Assembly: GCF_022698165.1 (NCBI RefSeq) | Contig: NZ_JALDAY010000016.1 | Span: forward strand, 62,001 to 126,000 | Length of the DNA stretch: 64,000 nucleotides | DNA from: Streptomyces cylindrosporus | GTDB taxonomy: Bacteria; Actinomycetota; Actinomycetes; Streptomycetales; Streptomycetaceae | Direction of reading: 5' to 3' | Part shown: piece by piece, positions 49,997-58,815 of the stretch | Numbering within the stretch: position 1 is the stretch's first letter | Layout: each line of letters begins with the position of its first letter | Notes under the pieces: generated by a model | What the model saw: the letters and a program-made list of their open reading frames with translations, nothing else | What the model was told of the DNA's origin: nothing | The model's database searches: none | Translations under genes and position numbers: made by a program

Positions 49997-51855
49997 ACCG
50001 CCGTATGCGGGAGTTCCGTTGGCGGCCGCGCAGCATCCGGTGGCGGCTGACGCTGCTGTACAGCGCGCTGTTCGTGGTCGCGGGCTCGCTGTTGCTGGGC
50101 TTCGTCTACTTCCTCGCCGCGCACTCCGCGGGCAGCCCGTCGCGGACCATCACCTCCGTCGAGGGGCCGGGGGTGTCGGTCGCGGACGGTGCCCCGGCCC
50201 CGCCGGCGACGGTCCGGGCCGTCGCCGAGGTGGTCCGCCGGGACCAGCTGCACGACCTGCTCGTCTACACCGTCCTCGCGCTCGCGGTGATGGCGCTGGC
50301 CTCCCTCGCGCTGGGCTGGCTGATGGCCGGGCGGGTGCTGTCGCCGCTGCGGAGCATGACCGCCACCGCCCGCCGGATCTCCGCCGACAATCTGCACGAG
50401 CGGCTCGCGGTCGGCGGGCCCGAGGACGAGCTGAAGGCGGTGGCGGACACCTTCGACGACGTGCTCGCGCGGCTGGAGGGGGCGTTCGAGGCGCAGAAGC
50501 AGTTCGTCGCCAACGCCTCGCACGAGCTGCGCACCCCGCTCACCCTCCAGCAGACGATCGTGGACGTCACCCTCGCCGACCCGGACGCGACGGAAGAGGC
50601 TCTGCGGGCCGCGCTGCGCCGGGTGCGGGCCGCCGGGCAGGAGCAGGAGCGGCTGATCGACGCCCTGTTGACGCTGGCGCGCAGTCAACGCGGGCTTGAG
50701 CGGAGGGAGTTCGTCGATCTCGCCGAGGTCGTGGGGGAGCGGCTGCCGGTGGGTGGGCCCCGGGTCGAGGCGCGGCTGGAGGCGGCGCCCGTGCTGGGGG
50801 ATCCACAGCTGATCGAGCGGCTGGTGGTCAACCTGATCGAGAACGCCGTACGGCACAACCTCCCGGTGGGGGAGGGGGGTTGGGTGACCGTGTGGACGGG
50901 GGTGGACGCGGCGGGGGCGCCCGGGCTGCGGATCGAGAACAGCGGGCCGGTGATCCCGGCGGACCAGGCGGCGGGGCTCTTCCAGCCGTTCCGCCGACTC
51001 GGTCCGGACCGGGTGCGCAAGCGGGACGGACTGGGCCTCGGTATGTCCATCGTCGCGGCCGTCGTCACCGCGCACGGCGGGCGGGTACGGGCCCGGACAC
51101 GACCGACGGGCGGACTGACCGTGGAGGTGACCCTGCCATGCTGCGAGCGCACAGCACCGGCACCGCCCGTCGCGTCGTCTGCGTCGGCTGCTGCGCCGCC
51201 CGCGTCGGCTGCCGTGTCGCCCGGGCTGCCCGCCGCGTCGCCCGTGCCGTCCGCCGCGCAGCCCGTGCCGTCCGCCGCCTCGGCTGCTGCGTCGCCCCCG
51301 CGCCCTGTTGGTGCGCCCGCGCCGTCTACCGCGCAGTCCGCGACACCCTCGCGGGTCGCTGGTGTGTCAGCGTCGGCTGCCGCGTCGGCTTCGGGTCTCG
51401 TTGGTGCGCCAGTGCCGCCCGGCCCGTCGCCCGCGCCGTTCGCCGTGTCGCCCGCGTCGGCTGCTGCGTCGCCCCCGCGCCCTGTTGGTGCGCCCGCGCC
51501 GTCTACCGCGCAGTCCGCGACACCCTCGCGGGTCGCTGGTGTGTCAGCGTCGGCTGCCGCGTCGGCTTCGGGTCTCGTCGGTGCGCCAGTGCCGCCGGGC
51601 CCGTCGGCCGCGCCGTTCGCCGAGTCTCCGCCTGCCGCTGCCGCTGCCGCTGCCGCTGCCGCTGCCGCGCCGGCGTCGGGGCTCGTCGGTGCGCCAGTGC
51701 CGCCCGGCACGCCGTCCGCGCCGCTCGCCGCGTCTCCGCCAGCCGCTGCCGCGTCTCCACCGGCCGCTGCCGCAGCCTCGTCGCCCGCCGACACGCCCTC
51801 CCCGCCCGCCGCGGCACCCCTTGCCGCCCCGCGGCCCGCGCCCCGAAGGCCGTAA
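49993..51855 (+). CDS. Sensor histidine kinase with Ala/Pro/Ser repeat tail
   Basis: A 620-aa protein. Membrane helices at ~21-42 and ~90-112 flank a ~45-residue external loop. HAMP follows, then the phospho-His177 (ASHELRTPL). N-box VNLIENAVRHN and G-box GLGLGMSIVAAVV complete the kinase, which ends at ~383 (VEVTLP). Residues 384-620 are a low-complexity Ala/Pro/Ser/Val tail made by DNA tandem duplication. Related kinases end where the tail starts. Expression to the final stop is not proven. Confidence 0.88.
   Translation: MNRRMREFRWRPRSIRWRLTLLYSALFVVAGSLLLGFVYFLAAHSAGSPSRTITSVEGPGVSVADGAPAPPATVRAVAEVVRRDQLHDLLVYTVLALAVMALASLALGWLMAGRVLSPLRSMTATARRISADNLHERLAVGGPEDELKAVADTFDDVLARLEGAFEAQKQFVANASHELRTPLTLQQTIVDVTLADPDATEEALRAALRRVRAAGQEQERLIDALLTLARSQRGLERREFVDLAEVVGERLPVGGPRVEARLEAAPVLGDPQLIERLVVNLIENAVRHNLPVGEGGWVTVWTGVDAAGAPGLRIENSGPVIPADQAAGLFQPFRRLGPDRVRKRDGLGLGMSIVAAVVTAHGGRVRARTRPTGGLTVEVTLPCCERTAPAPPVASSASAAAPPASAAVSPGLPAASPVPSAAQPVPSAASAAASPPRPVGAPAPSTAQSATPSRVAGVSASAAASASGLVGAPVPPGPSPAPFAVSPASAAASPPRPVGAPAPSTAQSATPSRVAGVSASAAASASGLVGAPVPPGPSAAPFAESPPAAAAAAAAAAAAPASGLVGAPVPPGTPSAPLAASPPAAAASPPAAAAASSPADTPSPPAAAPLAAPRPAPRRP
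51280..51633. repeat. 177-bp tandem duplication in kinase tail
   Basis: Copy 1 (51280-51456) and copy 2 (51457-51633) encode the same 59-residue block. They are nearly identical for the first ~140 bases and diverge at the 3' end. A partial third copy lies at ~51673-51730. Confidence 0.9.
51632..51667. repeat. Hexanucleotide microsatellite (CTGCCG)6
   Basis: Six perfect CTGCCG units encode an alanine run in the kinase tail. Unit-number change would keep the frame. Confidence 0.95.
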
Positions 51856-51972
51856 ACCTGGCTCATTGCCTTGACCTGGTGAGAGCGATCGACAAGGTGT
51901 CCGTCGGACCCGGTGGTCCGCTCGACGCAGCGTCGATTGTTCGTCCACAGGTGGGGGCGGCATGCTGCGTCA

Positions 51973-53163
51973 ATGCCCCTGACTTCGAAGACTCCCCCGC
52001 TCTCCCGCCGGTCCCTGCTGCGTGTGCTGGGCGGGGGCGCCGTGCTCGGCGGTCTGGCCGGGTGCGGGGTGCCGGCCGCGTATGTGAAGCCCGGCCAGCG
52101 GGCCGTCGCGGACATGTCGGCCAGCGACAAGCGGCTGACCTGGGCGAACTGGCCGCTGTACATCGACACGGACGACGACAACCCGAACAGCCGGCCCACC
52201 CTTGAGGCCTTCGAGAAGCGCACGGGGATCTCCGTCAAGTACACCGAGGAGATCAACGACAACGACGAGTTCTTCGGCAAGATCAGCCCCGCGCTGATGA
52301 ACCACCAGCAGACCGGCCGCGACCTCATCGTCATGAGCGATTGGATGTGCGCGCGGTTCGTGCGGCTGGGGTGGGTCCAGGAGATGGACCGGGCGAAGCA
52401 GCCGAACGTCACCAAGTACCTTGACCCGCAGCTGCGTTCGCCCGCCTTCGACCCGGGCCGCAGATACTCGGTGCCGTGGCAGTCGGGCATCACCGGCATC
52501 GCCTACAACCGCAAGAAGCTGGGCCGCGAGATCCGCCATGTCTCCGAGCTGTGGGCGAGCGACCTCAAGGGGCGCGTCACCCTGCTGTCCGGCCTCGACG
52601 AGGCGTTCGCGCTGCTGATGCAGGGCAACGGCGTCGACATCACCCGGTGGAAGGCCGCCGACTTCGACAAGGTCTGCGACCAGGTCGAGAAGTACGTGGC
52701 GGGCGGCCAGATCCGGCGCTTCACCGGCAACGACTACACCAAGGACCTGGTCAGCGGTGACGTCCTGGCCTGTCAGGCGTACTCCGGAGACGTCATCCAA
52801 CTCCAGGCCGACAACCCGGACATCCGCTTCGTCGTCCCCGAGGAGGGCGCGGAGCTGTGGGCCGACTCGCTGATGATCCCGGACCGCGCCCTGCACAAGA
52901 GCAACGCGGAGAAGCTCGTCGACTACTACTACGAGCCCGAGGTGGCCGCCGAACTCGCGGCCTGGGTCAACTACGTCTGCCCCGTCCCCGCGGCCCAGGA
53001 GATCCTCGCCGCCGACAAGGACAAGGACACCGCCGCCCTCGCCGAGAACCCGCTGATCTTCCCGGACGCGACGATGCGCAAGCGGCTCGCCATCGCCCGG
53101 GACATCACCTCGACGGAACGGGTGGAGTTCGCCAAGCGGTGGAACAAGATCGTGGGGTTGTGA
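51973..53163 (+). CDS. Polyamine-type ABC transporter binding protein (PotD-like)
   Basis: A 396-aa exported lipoprotein. The leader has a twin-Arg (SRRSLLRVLGGGAVLGGLAGC) and lipobox LAGC. LTWANWPLYIDTDDD and FVVPEEGAELWADSLMIPDR match spermidine/putrescine binding proteins. ATG 51973 is chosen. Its usual partners, the ATPase and two permeases, are absent: an oxidoreductase remnant follows directly. It fits the nearby putrescine catabolic genes. Confidence 0.88.
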   Translation: MPLTSKTPPLSRRSLLRVLGGGAVLGGLAGCGVPAAYVKPGQRAVADMSASDKRLTWANWPLYIDTDDDNPNSRPTLEAFEKRTGISVKYTEEINDNDEFFGKISPALMNHQQTGRDLIVMSDWMCARFVRLGWVQEMDRAKQPNVTKYLDPQLRSPAFDPGRRYSVPWQSGITGIAYNRKKLGREIRHVSELWASDLKGRVTLLSGLDEAFALLMQGNGVDITRWKAADFDKVCDQVEKYVAGGQIRRFTGNDYTKDLVSGDVLACQAYSGDVIQLQADNPDIRFVVPEEGAELWADSLMIPDRALHKSNAEKLVDYYYEPEVAAELAAWVNYVCPVPAAQEILAADKDKDTAALAENPLIFPDATMRKRLAIARDITSTERVEFAKRWNKIVGL

Positions 53164-54247
53164 GGGGCGCGGCCGGTCGGTTGCGCCTGCTGTGCCGGGA
53201 GCGGTTCACCGGCACCGAGACATGGTTGCGGGCCGCTCTCACCAGCGCGCGGTCGTACTGCCGGAGCACCTTCCGCGGTGACGAGCCGGACCTGCTGTGG
53301 GCGCCGCGGATGCTGCACGCCGGCCTGTCGCCGGACCCGCTTCGGGCGGCCTGATGCTGCCCGTCCTGGCCGCCACGCTGCACCGCTTCGGCCTGGCCGT
53401 GGTCGCGGGCGGAGCCGGGAACTTCGTCAGCCGTCAGCGCCTTCGAGGCACTGCTCGGTGAGCTCGGCGTGGACGTCTGCACCGGCCGGCCGGTGGAGCG
53501 GCTGCTCGTCAGCGACGGCAGGGTCCGCGGTGTCGTCTGTGGCGGTGAGACCATCCGGGCCCGTCGCGCCGTCCTCGCCTCTGTGACCCCGACCGCGTTG
53601 TACGGAGATCTGCTGCCCGATGACGCCCCTGTCCCGCCCGTGGTACGCGACCAAGCCCGGCGCTCCCGGTACGGGCGTGCGGCTGCATGTGAGCGACGGA
53701 TCGGCGAGTACCGCGATCGCCTGCGCGGAGGCCGAGGCGGGCCCGCTGCCCCGCCGGCCCACGGTGGTCGTGGGCCGGCAGCACGTCCTCGACCCGTCGC
53801 GCGTACCCGAAGGGGCCGCCGCACTGGCTGCAACCGCAGGAATTGCCCTACGAGCCGAAAGGCGACGCGGCGGACGAGCTGGATGTCACCGGTGGCTGGA
53901 CGAAGGGGTTGACCGACGGCTACGCCCGCCGGGTGCTCGCACGCGTGGCCCGGCACTCGCCCGATCTGCCAGGCAAGACGCTCGCCTGGGATGCCGTCAC
54001 CCCCGACGACCTCGCCCGGCACAACCCCAACGCGGTGGGCGGCTACCCCTACGGAGGATCCGCCGAACTCGACCAGAACCTGCTGTGGCGCTCGCTGCCC
54101 GCGGCGTCCCGGCATGCGACCCCGGTGGCCGGTCTGTGGCACATCGGTGCCTCCACCCATCCCGGCCTCGGCCTCGGCCTCGGCGGAGGATCGGGGCACC
54201 TCGTGGTGCAGCAGCTCATGCGCGCGCGTCGGCACACCCGCGGGTGA
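53164..54247 (+). pseudogene. Degraded FAD-dependent oxidoreductase (phytoene-dehydrogenase-like)
   Basis: Recognisable segments lie in successive different frames: GRLRLLCRERFTGTETWLRA (53176-53354), GGLMLPVLAATLHRFGLAVV, ALLGELGVDVCTGRPVERLL to ~53690, GVRLHVSDGSASTAIACAEA to ~53830, then PYEPKGDAADELDVTGGWTK to 54247 with the C-terminal FAD motif HIGASTHPGLGLGLGGGSGH. At least four frame changes exist, and the N-terminal dinucleotide-binding third is missing. It is not functional as a single protein. Confidence 0.85.
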
Positions 54248-54279
54248 CCGGTGCGGCCTGGACTTGAGGTCGATTGCCC

Positions 54280-55200
54280 CTAAGCCTCGCCGGCAGGCAA
54301 GGCAGCCGTGCGCAGGAGGGCGCTCCTGCAGGCCAGGATCGCGGGGTGTCGGCTGCGGCCGTGGCGTACGACGGTGAAGATCCGGCGGGTGCGCTGACCG
54401 CGGGGGAGTTCCCGCAGGGCGACGGTCGGGGGCCGCCCGTTCCAGACGAGGTCGGGCAGGAAGGCGGCCGCGTGTCCCTGCTCGACCAGGCGGAGATGGA
54501 GCAGGAGGTCGGTGGTCTCGAACCGTACGTCGGGTTCGAAGCCGGCGTTGCGGCACAGGGCTGTGGTCCAGTGGCGGGCAGGGGTGCCCTCGGGTTCCAT
54601 CACCCAGGGGTGGTCGGCGAGTCGGCGCAGTGCCGCCGTCGGGCCCTCGGTGCCGGGGCCGTCGGCCCGTTCGGGCAGGGCGAGGTACAGGGGGTCGTCG
54701 AGCAGGTCCTCCTGTTCGAGTTCGGTGGGCCGGGGGTTGGGGTTGCCGGGGTACTCCTCGGCGAGGACCAGGTCGAAGTCGCGGGCCTGCAGGGCGGGCA
54801 GGGACTTCACCGGTTCCATGTGGGTGACGTGGACCCGCAGTTGGGGGTGCCGGTCGCGCAGCAGGCCGAGTGCGGGCGGGACCAGGGTCAGGGCGGCCGT
54901 CTGGAACGAGGCGACGCGCAGGGTGCCGGTCAGGTCGGTCAGGGAGGCGGCGATGTCCGCCTCCGCGCGCTCCAGGCGTTCGAGCACCGCTTCGGTGTGA
55001 GCGACGAGAATCTCGGCCTGCGCGGTCAGCCGTACCCGCCGCCCAACCGGTTCCAGGAGCGGGACACCGGCCTCGGCCTCCAGCTGGGAGAGCTGCTGGG
55101 AGACGGAGGAGGGGGCGTAGGACAGGGCGGCGGCGACGGCCGCGAGCGTGCCGCGATGCTTGAGCTCGCGCAGCAGGCGCAGTCGGTGCAAGTCGAACAT
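54280..55200 (-). CDS. LysR family transcriptional regulator
   Basis: A 306-aa regulator. HTH: GTLAAVAAALSYAPSSVSQQ. The co-inducer domain follows. It is divergent from the ammonia-lyase gene, the usual target position. It converges with the oxidoreductase remnant. Confidence 0.93.
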   Translation of the reverse strand: MFDLHRLRLLRELKHRGTLAAVAAALSYAPSSVSQQLSQLEAEAGVPLLEPVGRRVRLTAQAEILVAHTEAVLERLERAEADIAASLTDLTGTLRVASFQTAALTLVPPALGLLRDRHPQLRVHVTHMEPVKSLPALQARDFDLVLAEEYPGNPNPRPTELEQEDLLDDPLYLALPERADGPGTEGPTAALRRLADHPWVMEPEGTPARHWTTALCRNAGFEPDVRFETTDLLLHLRLVEQGHAAAFLPDLVWNGRPPTVALRELPRGQRTRRIFTVVRHGRSRHPAILACRSALLRTAALPAGEA

Positions 55201-55228
55201 CGGCGGACCGCGCTCCTTGCCGTGGGCT

Positions 55229-55283
55229 CGATCGGTCGGTTTTTCCGATGACTATAGGTAGGAAACATTCGCTGGACCGATCG
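55229..55283. promoter_or_regulatory. Nested inverted repeats in the LysR/ammonia-lyase gap
   Basis: CGATCGGTC (55229-55237) pairs with GACCGATCG (55275-55283). Inside it TTTCC (55242-55246) and GGAAA (55261-55265) form a second dyad around CTATAGG. This fits LysR recognition and activation sites over a shared promoter. Confidence 0.6.
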
Positions 55284-55308
55284 TAGGTGAAGATCGGACC
55301 CTGATCGT

Positions 55309-56433
55309 GTGACTGAGAACGCTTCCTCCTCCCTCCGTACGCTGCCGTGCTTTGTGCGGCCCGGTGCCCGTGCCTGGCGGTGTGCACCCGTATCCGCCGA
55401 GGTGCGGGGCTTTCACGCCGCGCTGCCCGGCTACTCACCCACCCCGCTGACCGAACTCCCCCAGCTGGCCGCGGAGTTGGGGGTGGGCCGGGTCTTCGTC
55501 AAGGACGAGTCGTCCCGTCTCGGGCTGCCCGCGTTCAAGGCGCTGGGTGCCTCCTGGGCGGTCCACCGCATCCTTGCCGAGCGGGCCGCGAGCGGAAAGG
55601 AACCGGGCCCCGTCACCCTGGTGACCGCCACCGACGGCAACCACGGCCGGGCCGTGGCCCGTATGGCATGCCTGCTCGGACAGCGCGCCCACGTCTTCGT
55701 GCCGCGGGGTGTGCATCCGCAGGCCGTGGCGGCCATCGCCGCTGAGGGGGCGACGGTCACCGAGGTCGCGGGGGCGTACGACGAGGCCGTGCGCCTGGCG
55801 GCCGAGGCGGCTGCGGGGCCGGACGCGGTCCTCGTCCAGGACACCGCCTGGGCGGGCTATGAGCGGATCCCGGGGTGGATCGTCGAGGGCTACTCCACCC
55901 TCTGCGCCGAGATCGACGAGCAACTGGCGGACGGAGGATACGCCCAGGGCCCCGACCTCGTCGCCATACCCGTGGGCGTGGGCTCACTGGCCCAGGCCGT
56001 CGTCACCCACTACCGCAGCCGCCCGTCCGGGCGGGCTCCGGCGCTGCTGTCGGTCGAGCCCGAGGCTGCGGCCTGCGTCCTCGAAAGCCTCAACGTCGGC
56101 GAACCCGTCAGCGTCTCCACCGGGGACACCACCATGGCCGGGCTGAACTGCGGCACCCCGTCCAGCATCGCCTGGCCCTTCCTGCGCGGCGGGCTGGACG
56201 CCGCGGTCGCCGTCGCCGACCTCGACAGCGCGGACGCAGCCGGTGATCTCGCAGACCTCGGTGTCTCCTCGGGTCCTTGCGGGGCCGCGGCGCTGGCCGG
56301 CCTCCGCGCGGTGCTCGCCGGTGCGGGCGCCGAAGAACGCCGTACGGCACTGGGACTCGACGCGTCCTCGGTGGTCGTGCTGCTGAGCACCGAGGGCACG
56401 GCCGCGAACCCGCACGCCACCGCGGGCCACTGA
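55309..56433 (+). CDS. Diaminopropionate ammonia-lyase-like PLP enzyme
   Basis: A 374-aa fold-type II PLP enzyme. The Schiff-base Lys is in GLPAFKALGASW. TATDGNHGRAVARMACLLGQ is the phosphate/substrate loop. PTPLTELPQLAAELGVGRVF resembles DpaL/YgeX. It could also be a threonine-synthase-like lyase. It stands with LysR upstream and an M20 peptidase 23 bases downstream, the same pairing as ygeX-ygeY. Confidence 0.85.
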   Translation: MTENASSSLRTLPCFVRPGARAWRCAPVSAEVRGFHAALPGYSPTPLTELPQLAAELGVGRVFVKDESSRLGLPAFKALGASWAVHRILAERAASGKEPGPVTLVTATDGNHGRAVARMACLLGQRAHVFVPRGVHPQAVAAIAAEGATVTEVAGAYDEAVRLAAEAAAGPDAVLVQDTAWAGYERIPGWIVEGYSTLCAEIDEQLADGGYAQGPDLVAIPVGVGSLAQAVVTHYRSRPSGRAPALLSVEPEAAACVLESLNVGEPVSVSTGDTTMAGLNCGTPSSIAWPFLRGGLDAAVAVADLDSADAAGDLADLGVSSGPCGAAALAGLRAVLAGAGAEERRTALGLDASSVVVLLSTEGTAANPHATAGH

Positions 56434-56456
56434 ACCCGGAGAAGCGGAAGGATCAC

Positions 56457-57716
56457 ATGTTCCCCGAGCCCTTGGACCCGGATGTCGGCCGACTGCTGGC
56501 CCATCTGGTATCCATCGACTCCGTCAATCCGGACCTCGTTCCGGGTGGCGCGGGCGAGACCGTCATCGCCGGCTTCTGCGGCGAATGGCTGGCCGCCCAC
56601 GGCTTCGAGGTCCACACCCTGGAGAGGCGTTCCGGCAGGCCCTCGCTCGTCGCTGTCGCCCGCGGCACCGGCGGCGGTCGGTCCCTGATGCTCAACGGCC
56701 ATCTCGACACGGTCGGCCTCGCCGGCTACGACGGCGACCCGCTCGACCCACAGATCCGCGACGGCAGGATGTACGGCCGCGGCACCTTCGACATGAAGGC
56801 CGGCATCGCGGCCATGATGGTGGCCGCCGCCCGCGCCACCGCCCACGGCTTCCTGCGCGGCGACGTGCTGCTCGCCTGTGTCGCCGACGAGGAGCACGGC
56901 AGCCTCGGCACCGAGGAGGTGTTGGAGTCCTTCACCGCCGACGCGGCGATCGTCACCGAGCCCAGCCATCTCGAAGTCACCCTCGCCCACAAGGGCTTCG
57001 CATGGTTCGACGTGGAGATCGAGGGCCGTGCCGCCCATGGTTCGCGGCCCGAGCTCGGCATCGACGCCATCGCCAAAGCGGGGCATTTCCTGGTCGCCCT
57101 GGAGGAACTGGGCCGGCACCTCGCGCAGGGGCCCGCGCATCCCCTCCTCGGCACCGGGACCGTACACGCCTCCGTCATCCACGGCGGCGAGGAACCGTCC
57201 ACCTACCCCGCGCGCTGCCGCATCACCCTGGAGCGCCGCACCGTACCGGGTGAGAGCGCTGAGAGTGTCGAGCGGGAACTGACCGACGTCCTCGACCGCC
57301 TCGCCGCCACGGTCCCCGACTTCCGCTACCGCCTGGCCCGCGGCCTGCACCGCGAACCCTTCGAAGCCGACCCCGAAGCCCTGATCGTCCGCACTCTCAC
57401 CCACCACGCCGAGCAGACCCTCGGCCACCCGCCGGTGATACGCGCCGAGCCCTTCTGGACGGACTGCGCCCTCCTGGACCGCGCGGGTATCCCCTGTCTG
57501 CTCTTCGGCGTCGACGGCGAGGGCGCCCACGCGGCCACCGAGTACGTCGACCTGGCCTCGCTGGACCGCCTCACCGACATTCTCACCGGCACCATCACCG
57601 ACTTCTGTTCCGGAGCCGTCGGCGGATCCGGTGCGGACCTTTTTCTGCTCAGCGAGTCTGCCGGATGCCGGTGCGTCCGAGGGCGGCGGCGATCAGCAGC
57701 GCGCCGAGGGCGGTGA
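56457..57716 (+). CDS. M20 family metallopeptidase (ArgE/DapE/YgeY-like)
   Basis: A 419-aa zinc amidohydrolase. Metal sites: LNGHLDTVG, then GTFDMKAGIA and ADEEHGSLG. The dimerisation domain is intact (HKGFAWFDVEIEGRAAHGSR). ATG 56457 follows GGAAGG. The last ~23 residues (LSESAGCRCVRGRRR) are unlike the family and lie antisense over the end of the MFS gene, as if the original stop was lost. Confidence 0.9.
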   Translation: MFPEPLDPDVGRLLAHLVSIDSVNPDLVPGGAGETVIAGFCGEWLAAHGFEVHTLERRSGRPSLVAVARGTGGGRSLMLNGHLDTVGLAGYDGDPLDPQIRDGRMYGRGTFDMKAGIAAMMVAAARATAHGFLRGDVLLACVADEEHGSLGTEEVLESFTADAAIVTEPSHLEVTLAHKGFAWFDVEIEGRAAHGSRPELGIDAIAKAGHFLVALEELGRHLAQGPAHPLLGTGTVHASVIHGGEEPSTYPARCRITLERRTVPGESAESVERELTDVLDRLAATVPDFRYRLARGLHREPFEADPEALIVRTLTHHAEQTLGHPPVIRAEPFWTDCALLDRAGIPCLLFGVDGEGAHAATEYVDLASLDRLTDILTGTITDFCSGAVGGSGADLFLLSESAGCRCVRGRRRSAARRGR

Positions 57717-58815
57717 GGGCGGTGCCCTGCCAGCCGAGGGTGTTGAGCAGGGGTGCGGCGAGGCCCGTGCCGACGGCGCCGATCGCGAAGTAGAACACGA
57801 GATAGACGCTGCTGAGGCTGCCGGAGCGGTGAGGGTCGAGGGCGATGACACGGCTCTGGTTCGCGGCCTGGGCGGCGAAGCAGCCGGCGTCGAAGAGCGC
57901 GAGGCCGACTGCCGCGACCGGCGGGCTGTCCAGGCCGGTGGCCAGCAGGGCGGTTCCGGCGGCGGCGGCCAGCATGGCGGCGGTGATCACGGCTTGGGAG
58001 CCGTACCGGTCGGTGAGACGTCCCGTGAGGGGGAGCACGGCGAAGCCGAGGAGTCCGGCAAGGCTGTACAGGCCGATGGCGGCCGGGGCGAGGGAGTGGG
58101 GCGGCTGGGCCAGGGTGAGGACGAGGGCGACCCAGGTGAGGTTGAAGGCGAAGTACCACAGCCCGCCGGTGGCCACCGCGCGACGCAGTTGCGGATGGTG
58201 GCGCAGGAGCGGGAGCAGTGCGGCGAGGGTGGCGCGGTAGCTGCGGCCGGAGTGCGGACGCTGCCGGGGCAGGAGCGTGGCGGCCGAGAGCGCGCCGAGC
58301 AGGGCGAGGGCGGCGAAGACGAGGAGCATCCGCCGCCAGCCGAGGAGGTCGGTGAGTGCGCCGCCCGCCAGGCGGCTGAGCAGGATGCCGGCCGACATGC
58401 CGGCGGCCACGATCGCGACCCCCCTTCCGCTGCGCCCGGGTGGGGCGTGGCGGCCGGCGACGCTGCTCGCCTGGGCCGCGACGCCGGCGGCGGCGCCGAT
58501 GACCAGGTAGGCGGCCAGGAGCACGGCTGCGTCGGGCGCGGCCGCGGCGAGGGCGAGGCCGGCGGCCAGGGCGGTGAGCTGTGCGGTGACCAGGCGGTTG
58601 GGGGCGAGGTGGTCGGTGAGGGGGAGCAGGAGGGCGAAGCCGGTCATGCACCCCGTGAGCGCGGCGGTCGGCACGAGGTCGATCAGCGAGAGAGGGACGT
58701 CCAGGTCGGCGGCGACGGAGGTGAGCGCGGGCTGGATGGCGTAGTTGTTCGCTATCGCCGTTCCGGCTATGACGGCCAGGAGGAACGTGCCGCCTCGGGG
58801 AAGGAGGCGGGTCAT
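57649..58815 (-). CDS. MFS transporter
   Basis: A 388-aa transporter with twelve predicted helices. Motif A-like segments are seen (LTDHLAPNRLV; LTGRLTDRYGSQAV). It is probably a drug/metabolite-proton antiporter; the substrate is unknown. Its start overlaps the stop of the XRE-cupin gene by 4 bases, so the two form an operon and the regulator probably controls the pump. It converges with M20, with a 68-base overlap. Confidence 0.88.
   Translation of the reverse strand: MTRLLPRGGTFLLAVIAGTAIANNYAIQPALTSVAADLDVPLSLIDLVPTAALTGCMTGFALLLPLTDHLAPNRLVTAQLTALAAGLALAAAAPDAAVLLAAYLVIGAAAGVAAQASSVAGRHAPPGRSGRGVAIVAAGMSAGILLSRLAGGALTDLLGWRRMLLVFAALALLGALSAATLLPRQRPHSGRSYRATLAALLPLLRHHPQLRRAVATGGLWYFAFNLTWVALVLTLAQPPHSLAPAAIGLYSLAGLLGFAVLPLTGRLTDRYGSQAVITAAMLAAAAGTALLATGLDSPPVAAVGLALFDAGCFAAQAANQSRVIALDPHRSGSLSSVYLVFYFAIGAVGTGLAAPLLNTLGWQGTALTALGALLIAAALGRTGIRQTR

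Noticed and set aside
50880..52205. A 441-residue Cys/Arg/Ala-rich frame overlapping the kinase tail
   Set aside because: It is a shadow of the tandem repeats; there is no SD, domain or sensible composition, and it runs into the PotD gene.
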